From: Pirellulales bacterium
GTDB lineage: Bacteria; Planctomycetota; Planctomycetia; Pirellulales; Thermoguttaceae
Direction of reading: 5' to 3'
Assembly (NCBI GenBank): GCA_016935315.1
Contig: JAFGRD010000071.1
Span: forward strand, 1 to 36,371
DNA: 36,371 nt
The position numbers and the translations under genes were made by a program. Below are positions 15,101 through 25,300 of the stretch, piece after piece. The number at the start of each line of letters is the position of its first letter. Within the stretch, counting starts at the first letter, position 1. The notes below the pieces were generated by a model. The model had not been told where the DNA came from. It saw only the letters and a program-made list of their open reading frames with translations, and did not search any database.

Positions 15101-18100
15101 TCTACAACGCGAGCGTGCGACAGACGGGCAGCCGCTTCACGCGTCCCAGCGGCTTCAAGGTCTCTCTGGGGCCCGACCAGTTGTTCCGGGGTGTCCACGA
15201 CTCCATTCGTCTGGATTGGACCAACTCGGAAGAGATCTTGATGAAGCACATGATCAGCTCCGCCGGGGGAACCGTCAGCTTGTACGACGACTTCGGATAC
15301 CTCGTTTCCCAGCGGCACACCGGCCTGGTCCTGCTGCAACTGGCCCGCTTCAGCGACCAGTATCTCGACGAAGCGTACGAAAACGGCGGGGACGGCACGC
15401 TCTACGAGATGGACGACATTACGTATCCCACCAACCCGCAACCCTCTCCCGAAGGCCTGAAGACCGATACCGGCTACATCTCCTCCGATATCTTCAACCG
15501 CGGCGACAGCGAGGAAGACTACCGAGGCCACTATCTGATAAAGAACAACCGGGCGCGCGACGATTTCAGCCAACTGGTCCAGATGTCGCAGGCGTTCAGC
15601 CTCAGCGGGACGGCCCTGGACGAAGCCACGCAAGCGGTGATGGATCTCGACGTGTGGATGCGCCACTACGCCATCCAGTCGTTCCTGGGCAACTGGGATA
15701 CCTACGGCTTCAGCCGGCACAAGAACCTGCGGCTTTACGTTCGTCCCGAGGACAACAAGGTGATCCCCCTGCCCTGGGACCAGGACCTTGCCAACTATAC
15801 CGAGAACCTGATCTACAACGGGTCCAACTTGTCGAGGATTCGAGACCTGCCTGCCAACTTGCGGCGATTCTACGGGAACATGTGGGACCTGATGGACCGA
15901 TCGTTCAACGGCGACTACATGCAGCGCTGGTCCGACCACTACAGCCAACTGGCCGGCGTGAACTACGGCGGAGAGCTCAACGCGATCCGCAACCGCGTCA
16001 ACTCCGCCCGCAGCCACATCCTCTCGGCCATCCCGCAGACCAGTTTCCGCGTAACCACCAATGGCGGAAACAACTTCTCGGTCCACGACGTGGTGGTGAC
16101 GATTGAAGGCCAAGGATGGATCGACGTCCGCCAAGTCCGTTTGGCCGGCAGCGAGGAACCGTTGGACGTAAGCTGGACGGACCGCACGACCTGGCAGGTA
16201 AGCTTTCCGATCGCCCCGGGGCCCAACGCGCTGACGTTCGAGGCGATCGACTACGAGGGCGAGATTGCCGCAACCGATTCGATCACGGTCACCAGTACCG
16301 TCCCGAACCGTCCCTTGCAGGAGCACCTGCGGATTGCCGAGTTGAACTACAACCCGGCCGATCCTGCGCCGGAAGAGGGGGCTTTCAATAACGACGACTT
16401 CGAGTTCGTCGAATTGCTGAACACCGGCGACCAGACGCTTGACCTCAACGGTGTGCGGTTTGCCGACGGTATCGAAATCGAGCTGACGGGCAGCTATCAG
16501 GGGCCTCCCGTGCTCATCACCGAAGCAGGAACCGCCGACGATTTCGTCGAGATTCAAAACATCTCCGGCCAGACCATCGACACATCGGGCTGGGTCGTAG
16601 CGGTCAACTTGCCCCAGGGAACGTCTCCTGTGATCAACAACCGGAACACGATCCTCTGGGCCCTGCCCGATGCGATGGCACCCGATGAGATACTCTACCG
16701 ACACGACGACCCCGATGAGCCCAGCCACTACTGGGGAGAGGGCATCGCCTGGCAGACGTCAGGGAACGGCTGGGTGATGATCGTCGACAACGTCGGCCAG
16801 GTCGTCGATTTTCTCGCCTGGGGTTACTTGGCCGCGGATATCGCCGCGATGACGGTCGACATCAACGGGCACCAGGTCACCGTGACCGATGTCTGGCAGG
16901 GCGATGGGGCGGCGCGCGCCGCGGCTCCCAGCGTCTCGCTCCAACGCAGCGGCGAAGGAGATCACGACGACGCCTCCGATTTCGCCTTCGTCGGGCCGAT
17001 CACCGAGGGCGAACCGAACGCCGCGCTGACCGTTCCCTTCGCGGCCGGCCCCATCGAGCTGGAACCCGGTGAGTATCTGGTCATCGCCGCCAATCTGTCG
17101 GCGTTTCGCGCACGCTACGGGACCGGCGTCCACGCCGTAGGCCCCTATACGGGAAGTCTGCGAAACAGTGGAGAACACCTCCTGCTGCTCGACGGGGCGG
17201 GCGGCGTGATCGCCGACTTCGAATACGGCGACTCGGACGCACCCAACTGGCCCGACCGGGCCGACGGCAAGGGCTCGTCGTTAGAGCTGATCGACCCGGC
17301 GGCTGTGCCGCAGAACGGCTTGGAACGAATCACCTATCTCAACGACGGCAACAACTGGCGTTCCAGCAACGAGTTCAACGGCAGCCCGGGGACAGGGGGG
17401 ACGGGGCTCGTTGTCGACGTGGTAGTCAACGAAGTTCTTTCCCACACCGACCCGCCGTTGACCGATGCCATCGAGCTGCATAACACGACCGATGCTCCCG
17501 TCGATGTCGGCGGCTGGTACCTGAGCGATTCGTGGGGATTCGGCGGCAGCGACGACTACAGGAAGTTTCGTATTCCCGACGACACCGTGATCCCCGCCGG
17601 CGGTTACGTCGTCTTCGATGAAGACGACTTCAACCCCACGCCGTGGACGCCGCTGCCGAACCACTTCGCGCTCAACGGCGCCCACGGCGACGATGTCTGG
17701 CTGATGGAGGCCGACCCGAACGGCGGGCTGCTCCGGTTTGCCGATCACGTCGAGTTCATGGCCGCTGCCAACGGCGAATCGTTCGGCCGTTGGCCGAACG
17801 GCTCGGGCGAGCTGGTTCCCATGATCAGCCGCACGCTGGATCCCGGACGGGAAAACAGCGCCCCCCGTGTCGGCCCGGTAATCATCAGTGAGGTGCAGTA
17901 CAACCCCGGCGCAATGGTCAACGCCGACGACCTGGAGTACATCGAAATCTACAATCCGACCGGGATTCCGGTCGACCTGACCAACTGGCGGATCCGCCAG
18001 GGGGTCGATTTCGATTTTGCCCCCGGCACGACGCTCGCCTCCGGAGCCGCGCTGGTCGTGGTGCCATTCAATCCCGCCGACACGGCAAAACTCTCTGCCT

Positions 18101-19251
18101 TCCGCGATCATTACGGGATCAGCACGTCGGTGCAGATCGTGGGGGGGTATGCCGACGTGCTGGACAACGGCGGCGAGACCGTACAGTTGCAGCGGCCCGA
18201 CCTGCCGCCGGTCGACGAGCCCGACTTCATCCCGCGGCTGCTGGAGGACGAGGTCCGCTACGACGACGATTTGCCGTGGCCGGTGGAGGCCGACGGCGGC
18301 GGGCTGTCGCTGAACCGGCTGACGACGACAGCCTGGGGCAACGAGAGTCGCAGTTGGGACACCGCGGTACCCACGCCCGGTTCGGCATCGCCGGAATCGA
18401 CGGCCACGGTCGTCGGCCGCCACGTCTTCTACAACGCCTCGGTGTTCGACGGCAACAACGCGGCGGCCAACTCGCTGGACGACAGCGCCATTGCCGCCGA
18501 CAAGACCGCCTTGCTGCCCGGCGGGACGGCCAGCTTCGCCAACTACACCAGCTACAGCCGGGGCATCAACGGCCTGATGATCGACGTTGCGGGTTTGCCG
18601 GACGGGGCCGTGCTCAGTGCGAACGACTTCCAGTTCCGTACTGGCAACAGCAACACACCGGCGTCTTGGGGCGCGGCGGCGGCTCCGATTGCCGTCACCG
18701 TCCGCCCGGGCGCCGGAGATGCCGGCTCCGACCGGGTGACGCTGATCTGGCCCGACTTCACCATTTCGAGAGCCTGGCTACAGGTGACCGTGCTGCCCAC
18801 GCCCCAAACCGGTCTGGTGTCGGCGGACGTGTTCTACTTCGGCAACGCGATCGGCGAGGCAGGCGACTCGGTCGCCGACGCCAAGGTCAACGCCACCGAC
18901 ATGCTCTTGGCACGAAACAACCCTCGCAACTTCCTCAATCCCGCGCCGATCGACTTCGTCTTCGACTTTAATCGCGACGCGCGGGTCAACGCCACCGACA
19001 TGCTCCTGGCGCGGAACAACCAGACGCACTTCCTTAACGCCTTGCGGCTGATCGTGGTGCCGGCGGCCAAGACGGCGGAAGAGAAGGAGGCGGCCGTTTC
19101 AGCCGACAAGGTGGTCGGTAGCGAGAACTTGGCCGCGGACGCGGCCTGGCTCTACGAAATCGCGGCGCTCGACACACAACGACAACCGTCCGGTGAAAAG
19201 ATCGGGGCCGAGGCGGCCGCCGACATGCTGCTGGCCGACGATGCCTATTGA
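12124..19251 (+). CDS. Giant secreted lamin-tail / CotH-kinase protein
   Basis: This encodes 2375 residues. GGAGGG 8 nt upstream supports the ATG at 12124. Domains in order: basic N-terminus with an LEPR-XLL-like motif (FETLEDRRVLD, about 36-46); lamin tail domain (LTD) 47-200; galactose-binding-like beta domain 212-376; LTDs 387-506 and 510-663; a carbohydrate-binding-like segment to about 826; Ig-like 836-936; CotH-like kinase region about 948-1300, with GNWDTYGFSRHKNLRLY and IPLPWDQDL; a beta domain to 1393; an LTD at 1400-1756 interrupted by another LTD-like segment (1455-1638); two more LTDs (1762-1909, 1918-2088); a C-terminal module 2093-2313 whose end has two dockerin-like repeats (DAKVNATDMLLARNN, DFNRDARVNATDMLLARNN); and a tail WLYEIA. 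Known CotH proteins phosphorylate spore-coat proteins. The role of this extracellular version is unknown. The stop codon lies in repeat copy C. Confidence 0.9.
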   Translation: MLRTLRDRIAIASGRLRRGAPRRGGNDSNRFHRMSFETLEDRRVLDCTAVFNEIMYNPAGDTDDTLEWIELYNQMAVDMDLEGWSIEGGIDFTFPDRTYIPGHGFLVVAASPAALQAETGYAGALGPFTGRLSNSGEELRLVNIDGRQMNVLDYGDEGDWPVGPDGSGVTLAKIDPDTATAPAENWGFSADINGTPGAPNVLSSDSGSGGGLVESTLIPAGATWSYLDDGSNQGTAWYAPGFNDAGWESGRAQLGYGDGDEVTVIDSGPSSDKYITSYFRHSFQVSGADGVIQLDLGLLRDDGAVVHLNGQEVGRSNMPEGEIGYLTTAGPDTGSETTFYPLSADPALLVDGENVLAVEVHQRSHTSTDVSFDLFLNATRPETPPPVLRINEVAPADSGDFWVEILNTGGEDMQLGGFVLAGTGLTGGEHVLASRTLSPGEMLLLSQAQLGFRPEADERLFLYAPGKTQLVDAREVTNRLRGRSPDHGGQWLYPSAPTPGSENTFDFHDEIVINEIMYHAYPQLATDSQPFEESNEEWIELYNRGATTVDLGGWKFEDAVEYEFEPGTSLAPGEYLVVARDAGALRAKHPTIEIVGEFSGTLSNNNDRILLIDDAKNPADEVHYYEGGRWPLYADGGGSTLELRDPDADNSQAEAWAASNERDKSTWTTYTYDKVSREPMGISALYNEFICGLLDSGEILIDDVSVIRNPGGSGVEMMQNGSFEGDAIGTSPSHWRIIGNHSGIVDTDPLDDTNKVLHLTADGPQWFVHDHAETTFVGNTPISDGTEYRISFRAKWVAGNSQLNTRLYFTRAGSTTNISVPPKLGTPGAQNSTYVANVGPTYSDFGHTPVLPSAGQPVTVSVRAEDPDGLAAVNPMILRWTINGTSPASAVMTHQGNGLYTGTIPGQSSGTIIQFFVQGTDTRDGVSTYPAGGFESRALYQVANEASRPIDTVRIVMLASDYNRLFAGSTSRMSNQFVGATLIHTWANGQEAFYNASVRQTGSRFTRPSGFKVSLGPDQLFRGVHDSIRLDWTNSEEILMKHMISSAGGTVSLYDDFGYLVSQRHTGLVLLQLARFSDQYLDEAYENGGDGTLYEMDDITYPTNPQPSPEGLKTDTGYISSDIFNRGDSEEDYRGHYLIKNNRARDDFSQLVQMSQAFSLSGTALDEATQAVMDLDVWMRHYAIQSFLGNWDTYGFSRHKNLRLYVRPEDNKVIPLPWDQDLANYTENLIYNGSNLSRIRDLPANLRRFYGNMWDLMDRSFNGDYMQRWSDHYSQLAGVNYGGELNAIRNRVNSARSHILSAIPQTSFRVTTNGGNNFSVHDVVVTIEGQGWIDVRQVRLAGSEEPLDVSWTDRTTWQVSFPIAPGPNALTFEAIDYEGEIAATDSITVTSTVPNRPLQEHLRIAELNYNPADPAPEEGAFNNDDFEFVELLNTGDQTLDLNGVRFADGIEIELTGSYQGPPVLITEAGTADDFVEIQNISGQTIDTSGWVVAVNLPQGTSPVINNRNTILWALPDAMAPDEILYRHDDPDEPSHYWGEGIAWQTSGNGWVMIVDNVGQVVDFLAWGYLAADIAAMTVDINGHQVTVTDVWQGDGAARAAAPSVSLQRSGEGDHDDASDFAFVGPITEGEPNAALTVPFAAGPIELEPGEYLVIAANLSAFRARYGTGVHAVGPYTGSLRNSGEHLLLLDGAGGVIADFEYGDSDAPNWPDRADGKGSSLELIDPAAVPQNGLERITYLNDGNNWRSSNEFNGSPGTGGTGLVVDVVVNEVLSHTDPPLTDAIELHNTTDAPVDVGGWYLSDSWGFGGSDDYRKFRIPDDTVIPAGGYVVFDEDDFNPTPWTPLPNHFALNGAHGDDVWLMEADPNGGLLRFADHVEFMAAANGESFGRWPNGSGELVPMISRTLDPGRENSAPRVGPVIISEVQYNPGAMVNADDLEYIEIYNPTGIPVDLTNWRIRQGVDFDFAPGTTLASGAALVVVPFNPADTAKLSAFRDHYGISTSVQIVGGYADVLDNGGETVQLQRPDLPPVDEPDFIPRLLEDEVRYDDDLPWPVEADGGGLSLNRLTTTAWGNESRSWDTAVPTPGSASPESTATVVGRHVFYNASVFDGNNAAANSLDDSAIAADKTALLPGGTASFANYTSYSRGINGLMIDVAGLPDGAVLSANDFQFRTGNSNTPASWGAAAAPIAVTVRPGAGDAGSDRVTLIWPDFTISRAWLQVTVLPTPQTGLVSADVFYFGNAIGEAGDSVADAKVNATDMLLARNNPRNFLNPAPIDFVFDFNRDARVNATDMLLARNNQTHFLNALRLIVVPAAKTAEEKEAAVSADKVVGSENLAADAAWLYEIAALDTQRQPSGEKIGAEAAADMLLADDAY

Positions 19252-19349
19252 CGCTTGCACACTCAATGTGCGAGGGCGACCAACGGGATCCCGACTTGTC
19301 CGGCCTCCCGTTGGTCGGCCTAGATCATTCACAATGCAAACATCAATAG
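19248..19349 (+). repeat. Dispersed ~100-bp hairpin repeat, copy C
   Basis: This fills the whole gap between the two convergent giant genes. The stop of the plus-strand gene (19249-19251) and the stop of the minus-strand gene (19343-19345) both lie inside it. GACCAACGGGA (19278-19288) pairs perfectly over 11 bp with TCCCGTTGGTC (19306-19316) around a 17-nt loop. No T-run follows directly, so it is not a textbook terminator, but its place suggests a role at gene ends. Confidence 0.82.
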
Positions 19350-22300
19350 AGGGTGGCCAGTAACTGATCCACCGCGTCCCAGGCCGATTTGTCCCGGGCC
19401 ACCGAGGAGTGCTGGATGCTGGCTCGGTCGAACTCGTAGAGCCAGTCCGCCTTCGCCCAAAGGGTCCCGTCGGTGGTTGTGGCCGGCGCCGAGTCCCCTC
19501 CCAGTACGGCGTCGTGCAGCGACGCCGGACCGCCGTCGGCCGGTGGTCCCGCCTTGGCTCCCTGCGCTAGCGGGGCGGTAATCAGCCGCAAGGCGTTAAG
19601 GAAGTGCGTCTGGTTGTTCCGCGCCAAGAGTGTGTCGGTGGCGTTGACCCGCGCGTCGCGATTGAAGTCGAAGGCGAAGTCGATCGGCGCCGGGCTGAGG
19701 AAGCTACGGGGGTTGTTCCGCGCCAAGAGCATGTCACTGGCGTTGACCTTGGCATCGACGGTTGAATTGCCCGCCTCGCCTACGGCGTTGCCGAAATAGA
19801 ACACGTCGGCCTCGGCCAGCCCCGTCGTGGGACCGGGCAGCACGGTCACTTGCAGCCATCGACCGGTCAGCACGTAGTCGGGCCAGATCAGCGTCACTCG
19901 ATCGGAGCCTGACACACCGTCTCCGGGCCGCACCGAGACGACCGTCGGCTGGGGCGCGGCCGACCACGCTTCCGGGTCGTTGCTGTTGCCGGCGCGGAAC
20001 TGGAAATCGTCCGCACCGAGCAGGGCCCCATCCGGCAGGCCGACCATGTCGACCATGACGCCGTTGATGCCCCGAACGTAGCTGGTGTAGTTGGCAAAGG
20101 TGGCCGTCTCGCCCGGCAGAAGCGCTTTCTTATCCGGCGCGACGGCTGCGTTGTCCTGTGCATTGGCCACGGGGTTGTAACCGTCGAAGATCGAGTTGTT
20201 GTAGAAGACGTGACGGCCGACGACCTGGGACGCCATGGCAAACGGAATGGAACCGGGGCTCGGCGCAGCATGTCTCCAGCTATCCGCGTCGGCGCCCCAG
20301 AACCCCACTCCCAGCCGGTGAAGCGAAGCGCCGCGGCCGTCGGCCTGGATCGGCCACGGGGCGCGATCGTCGTAGACCACGACGTCTTCGATCAGTCCCA
20401 GGTCGGGATGTTCGGGAGAAGCCGGCCGGATCAGCAGCAACTCTTCCCCGCCGTTGCTGAGCTTGCCGCCATAGCCGCCGACAAGAACTGCGGATTCGTC
20501 GATGCCGTGCACGATCCGGAAAGTCGCCAGACGATCCGCGTTGTTGGCGTTCTGCGTGTTGAAGGAAACGACGACAACCGTGCCATGCGGCGCGATCTCC
20601 GTGCCGACGGGGAACCAATAGTCGACACCGCCGCGGAGTTGCCAGTTCGTCAGGTTGACGGTCTGGATGGTCGGATTGTAGATCTCGACGAACTCCAGGT
20701 CGTCGGAATCGCCTTCCTCGTCCGAATGGTAATGCAGTTCGCTGATGAACAACGGGCCGATGCGCGGGCCGCTGTTCTCGCCCTCCTCGGAGTCAAACGT
20801 CGGCACCAGCATCGGATAGAATTCGCCCTCGCCGTCGGGCCAGCGGCCGAACGACTCGCCAGGCGCCGCCGGGCCGAATCGGGCCTGATCGACGATTTGC
20901 AGCATCTCGCCGTCCGCGCCGGTCGCCATCAGCCAAACGTTGTCGCCCCGCGTGCCGTCCAGCGCGAAATGGTTCTCCCCGGGGGTCAGCGGCGTGGGGT
21001 TGAAGTCGCTTTCGTCGAACACCAGGTAGCCGCCGGCCGGAATGACGGTCCCGTCGGGAATCCGGAACTTGCGGACCTCGTAGCTGGAGTCGCTCAAATA
21101 CCAGCCGCCGACGTCGACCGGCTGCCCGGACCGGTTGAACAGCTCGATGGCATCGGTCAGCGGCGGGTCGGTGTGGGAAAGAACTTCGTTGATTACCACG
21201 TCGGTTCGCGGCGTCGTGCCCGCGCGACCGGGCGAGCCGCCGTACTCCCCGCTGGCGCACCAATGGGCGGGATCGTTGAGGAACGCCGTTCGCTGCGGCT
21301 CGGTCTCAGGAACGGCGGTCGGGGCGACCAGTTGCAGCGAGGCCCCGTCGCCATCGGCCCATGCCGGCCAGCCCTCGTCGTCATCGTCGTCGTACCCGAA
21401 ACGGAGCACAATCTGGCCCGACCGGTCCGCCAACTCAAGCCACCCGCCGCCGTTGGAGAGGAACCCGTTGCAGACTCCCGCCACGGGCACCTCGGCCCCG
21501 TAGCGGGCCCGGAACGCGTCCGCGTCGGAGACTACGACGGCAAACTGCCCCGGACCCAACACCACGATGTCCCCGCCCGTGAACTCGAACTCAACGCTGC
21601 CGCCAAGGCGGAAGCCCGTCAGGTCGAGGGACAACGGACCCGTGTTTTGCAGCTCGATGAACTCGAAGTCATCGGCGTCGAAGAACCCCAAGGCGATCTC
21701 TTCCGAGGTCGGCTCCAGGGGATGGTAGTTCAACTCGCTGACGACCAGCAAGGCACTCAGTTGGGCCTCGGCGTTTTCCTCGCCAAGGGTCGGCGCCACC
21801 ATCGGATTCACCGCGCCGGTGCCGTCCGGCCAGCGTCCGAACGAGCCGCCCGCGACGGCCATCCCGTACTGTACCTCATCGGCAAACCGCACCAGCTTGT
21901 CGTTCTCGGCCTCGGTCAACCAGACCTGTCCGCCTGCGTCGTCCAGAGAGAACTCGTCGTCGTGTCGCGTTCCGGGATTCGGGTTCCACGGGCCGTTGGG
22001 GTTGAAGTCTTGCTCGTCGAACACCACGTACCGCCCGGGCTCGACCACCGTGCCGTCGGGAATCCGGAACTTGCGATAGTCGTCGCCGGAACTGCTCAGG
22101 TACCACCCGCCGACGTCGATCGGTCGCGTGGTCGTGTTGACCAGCTCGATGGCGTCGACCTGGGGGAGCTCCGTATGGGCGAGCACCTCGTTGATCAGCA
22201 CGTTGCGGGCGGCTGTGCCGCCCAGGACTCCGGGCGAGCCGCCATATTCGGTGCTGCTGCGCCAGTTATCCGGGTCGTTGTAGTATCCGGCCAGATCGAG

Positions 22301-25300
22301 GATTTCCAATGAACTGCCTTTGCCGTTCGCCCGAACCGGCCAGTCGCCCGAATTGCCGTAGGTGAAGCTCAGGATCACCGTGCCGGTGCCGTCGATCAGC
22401 GTAACCTGCTCGCCGTTGTCATCGAGCGAGTCGTCGTATTGTCCCACGACCAAGACTCCGGTGGTGTCGTAGCGTGTCGCAAACGCCGCCGCGTTGCCGG
22501 CGACCACAACGCGTTGAGCCGGCTGGAGCGTCAGATCGGGGAAGGCCAGCGACACACCCTCGATCAACCGCATCCCGCTCAGTTGAATCGGATGACCGGC
22601 CACGTTGAGCAATTCGATGAACTCGAAGTCGTCGCGCGTGAACTCGGGGTCGACGGCCAGCTCGGCCGGTGTGGGGTCGTGCGGGTGGTAGTTCAGCTCG
22701 GTGACAGCCAGGATCTCGACCTGCCGGGCGACCATGCCGGGCGAGGCCGGCGCGGCGATCCAACTCGTTGCCGCATTGCCCCACTGGTCGATGCCGCGGC
22801 GGTGCAACGAGTGGCCGAACCCGTCCGCCATGGTCGGCCAAGGGGCCTCGTCATCGAAGACCACCTCGTCTTCCAGCAGCATCGGCACGAAGTCGGGTTC
22901 GTCGGGCGGCGCCTGGCCGGCCCGCATCAGCCGAACGCTGTCGCCGCGATTGCTCAGGCTGCCGCCGTAACCACCGACGATGTCGACCCACGGCTTGACG
23001 CCGTAATGGGCCTCGAACGTCTCCAGCAGTTCGGCGTCGGCGGGGTCGAATCGCACTACGGCCAGCGCCTCGCGCGGGGCCAACACGGTGTTCGCTTCGA
23101 AGTCGAACTCGACGCCGCCGCGAAGCTGCCAGCCGGCCAGATCGACCGTCTCGGCCATGGGATTGTAGATCTCGATGTACTCCAGATCGCTGGGGTTGAC
23201 GAGATCACCCGGATCGCGCGGATGGTACATCACCTCGTTGATGATCAGCGGCCCGATTCGCGGGCCGCTGTTTTCGCCGGCCCCGGGCGTCAATGTCGGC
23301 GCGGCCATGGGATAGAAACCGCCTTCGCCGTTGGGCCACCGCCCGGACGATTCGCCGTCGGCCACGGCACCGTAGTCGGCCTGGTTGGCGAAATGCGTCA
23401 CGTTGCCGGTCGTATCGGTCATCAGGAGAAACACCTGCCCGCCCTCGAGTGCATTGAGCAGGAAGCCCGGGCGGTCCAGCGCGGGATTGAAGTCCGCGCC
23501 GGTAAACACGACGTATCCATGCGCCTCGATGACCGTGCCGTCCGGAATCTGGAATCTCCTCGGGTCGCTGCCGGTGTCGCTAAGATACCAACCGCCCACG
23601 TCGATGGGTCCCCGGGCCGAGTTGTAGAGCTCGATCTGGTCGTTCAACGGGTCGTCGGCATGGGCCAGCACTTCGTTGATCACCACTTCGGCAACTCCTC
23701 CGGTATCCGCCTCGCCCGGCGACCCGCCGTACCGCGTGCTGGGGCGCCAGCTCGCGGCCTCGGCGTAGTTGCTGTAGATGTCGATCAACTCCAGCGAGCT
23801 CCCGTCGCCGTCGGCCCGCTCGGGCCAGGGCTGATCATCGCCGTAGCTGAACGAGAGAACCCGCTGCCCTGACGCACCGGTTAGCGTGATCCGCTCGCCG
23901 CTGTTGAGCAGGCTGCCGACGTACTCACCGCCAACGGAAACCGTGGTTCCGTAGCGGATCTCGAAGGCCGCGCGGTCATTGACAATCACCATCCGCTGGC
24001 CGGCGGCCAGGGTAACGGCCGGAAAGTCGAAGAGCACGCCCTCGGTCAGCCGCATCCCGCTCAGGTCGACGTCATCGCCGGCGATGTTCAGCAGCTCGAT
24101 GAACTCGAACGAGTCGTCGGCCAATGCGGGGTCCGCGGCCAACTCGGCCGCGGTCGGTGGATGCGGGTGATAGTTGATCTCGGTCACGGCCAACTTACCG
24201 ACTTGCAGGTCGACCGTTCCCGGCGAGGGCGCGGCAGCGGTCCAGCTTGCAGGGTCGTTGCCCCACAGGCCGACCGCGCGCCGATGCAGCGAGTGACCAT
24301 CGCCCGCGGCCGTGGCCGGCCAGGGCTCCTCGTCGTCGTAGCGGACTTCGTCCTCCAAGGGGTGCGGAATCACATCAGGTTCCCACCAGGCGGGGGCGTC
24401 GGCCCGGAGCAACCGCACCACGTCGCCCTCGTCGGTCAGGTTTCCGCTGAAAGGGCCGAACATGGCCACCGGATCGGCCAGCCCGTAGTAGTCGTTGAAC
24501 GCATCCAGCCTGGTGGCGTCGGCCTTCGGGTCGAAAGAAACGACCAGGAGCGTTTCACCCGGCGGGAACCAGACCGGATTGGGAGACTTGGAGTTGGGAA
24601 AGTTGTAGTCGATCACTCCGCGGATCCGCCAGTTGCGCAAATCGATCGTCTCGGTCGTGGGGTTGTAGATTTCGACAAACTCGAACAGGTCGGGATCGAC
24701 GTCATCGCCCGGCGCCGGCGGATCGTACATGACCTCGCTGATGAGGAACGGGCCCACGCGCGGACCGGAGTTGTCGCTGCCGAACGTGCGGCTGCGCATC
24801 GGATAGAGATCTCCTTCCGCGTTCGGCCAGCGGCCAAAGGACTCGCCGTTTAGCGCCGCGCCGAACTCCACGTGGTCGGCAAAGTGCGTCAGGTTGCCCT
24901 CGGCATCGGCCTGCATCAGCCACACGTCGTCGCCGAACGCGCTGTCGAAGGCGAATCCGCCCGCCCCGGGGTCCCAGCGGCCCGGGTTGAAGTCGCGCTC
25001 GTCAAACAGCACGTACTGACCCGCCGGGATGACCGTGCCATCGGGAATGCGGAACTTCTTCAGATCGTGCGCCGACTCGCTGAGATACCATCCACTGATA
25101 TCGACGTCCTGGTCGGTCGTGTTGTAGAGCTCAATCGTATCGGTCAGCGGCAGGTTGCTGTGCGAAAGCACCTCGTTGATCACGACGCTGCCGACCGCGC
25201 TGCCCGCCCGCCCCGGCGAACCCCCGTACTCGACACTGGCTCGCCAGTTCCAGCCGCCCGCATAGCTGTCGCCCGGGTCCACGATCTCCAGACTGCTGCC

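Noticed and set aside
13432-16728. Long open frame (1098 codons) on the minus strand opposite the CotH/lamin-tail gene
   Set aside because: The sense frame has CotH and LTD motifs throughout. The antisense product is low-complexity Val/Arg/Gly sequence without recognisable domains.
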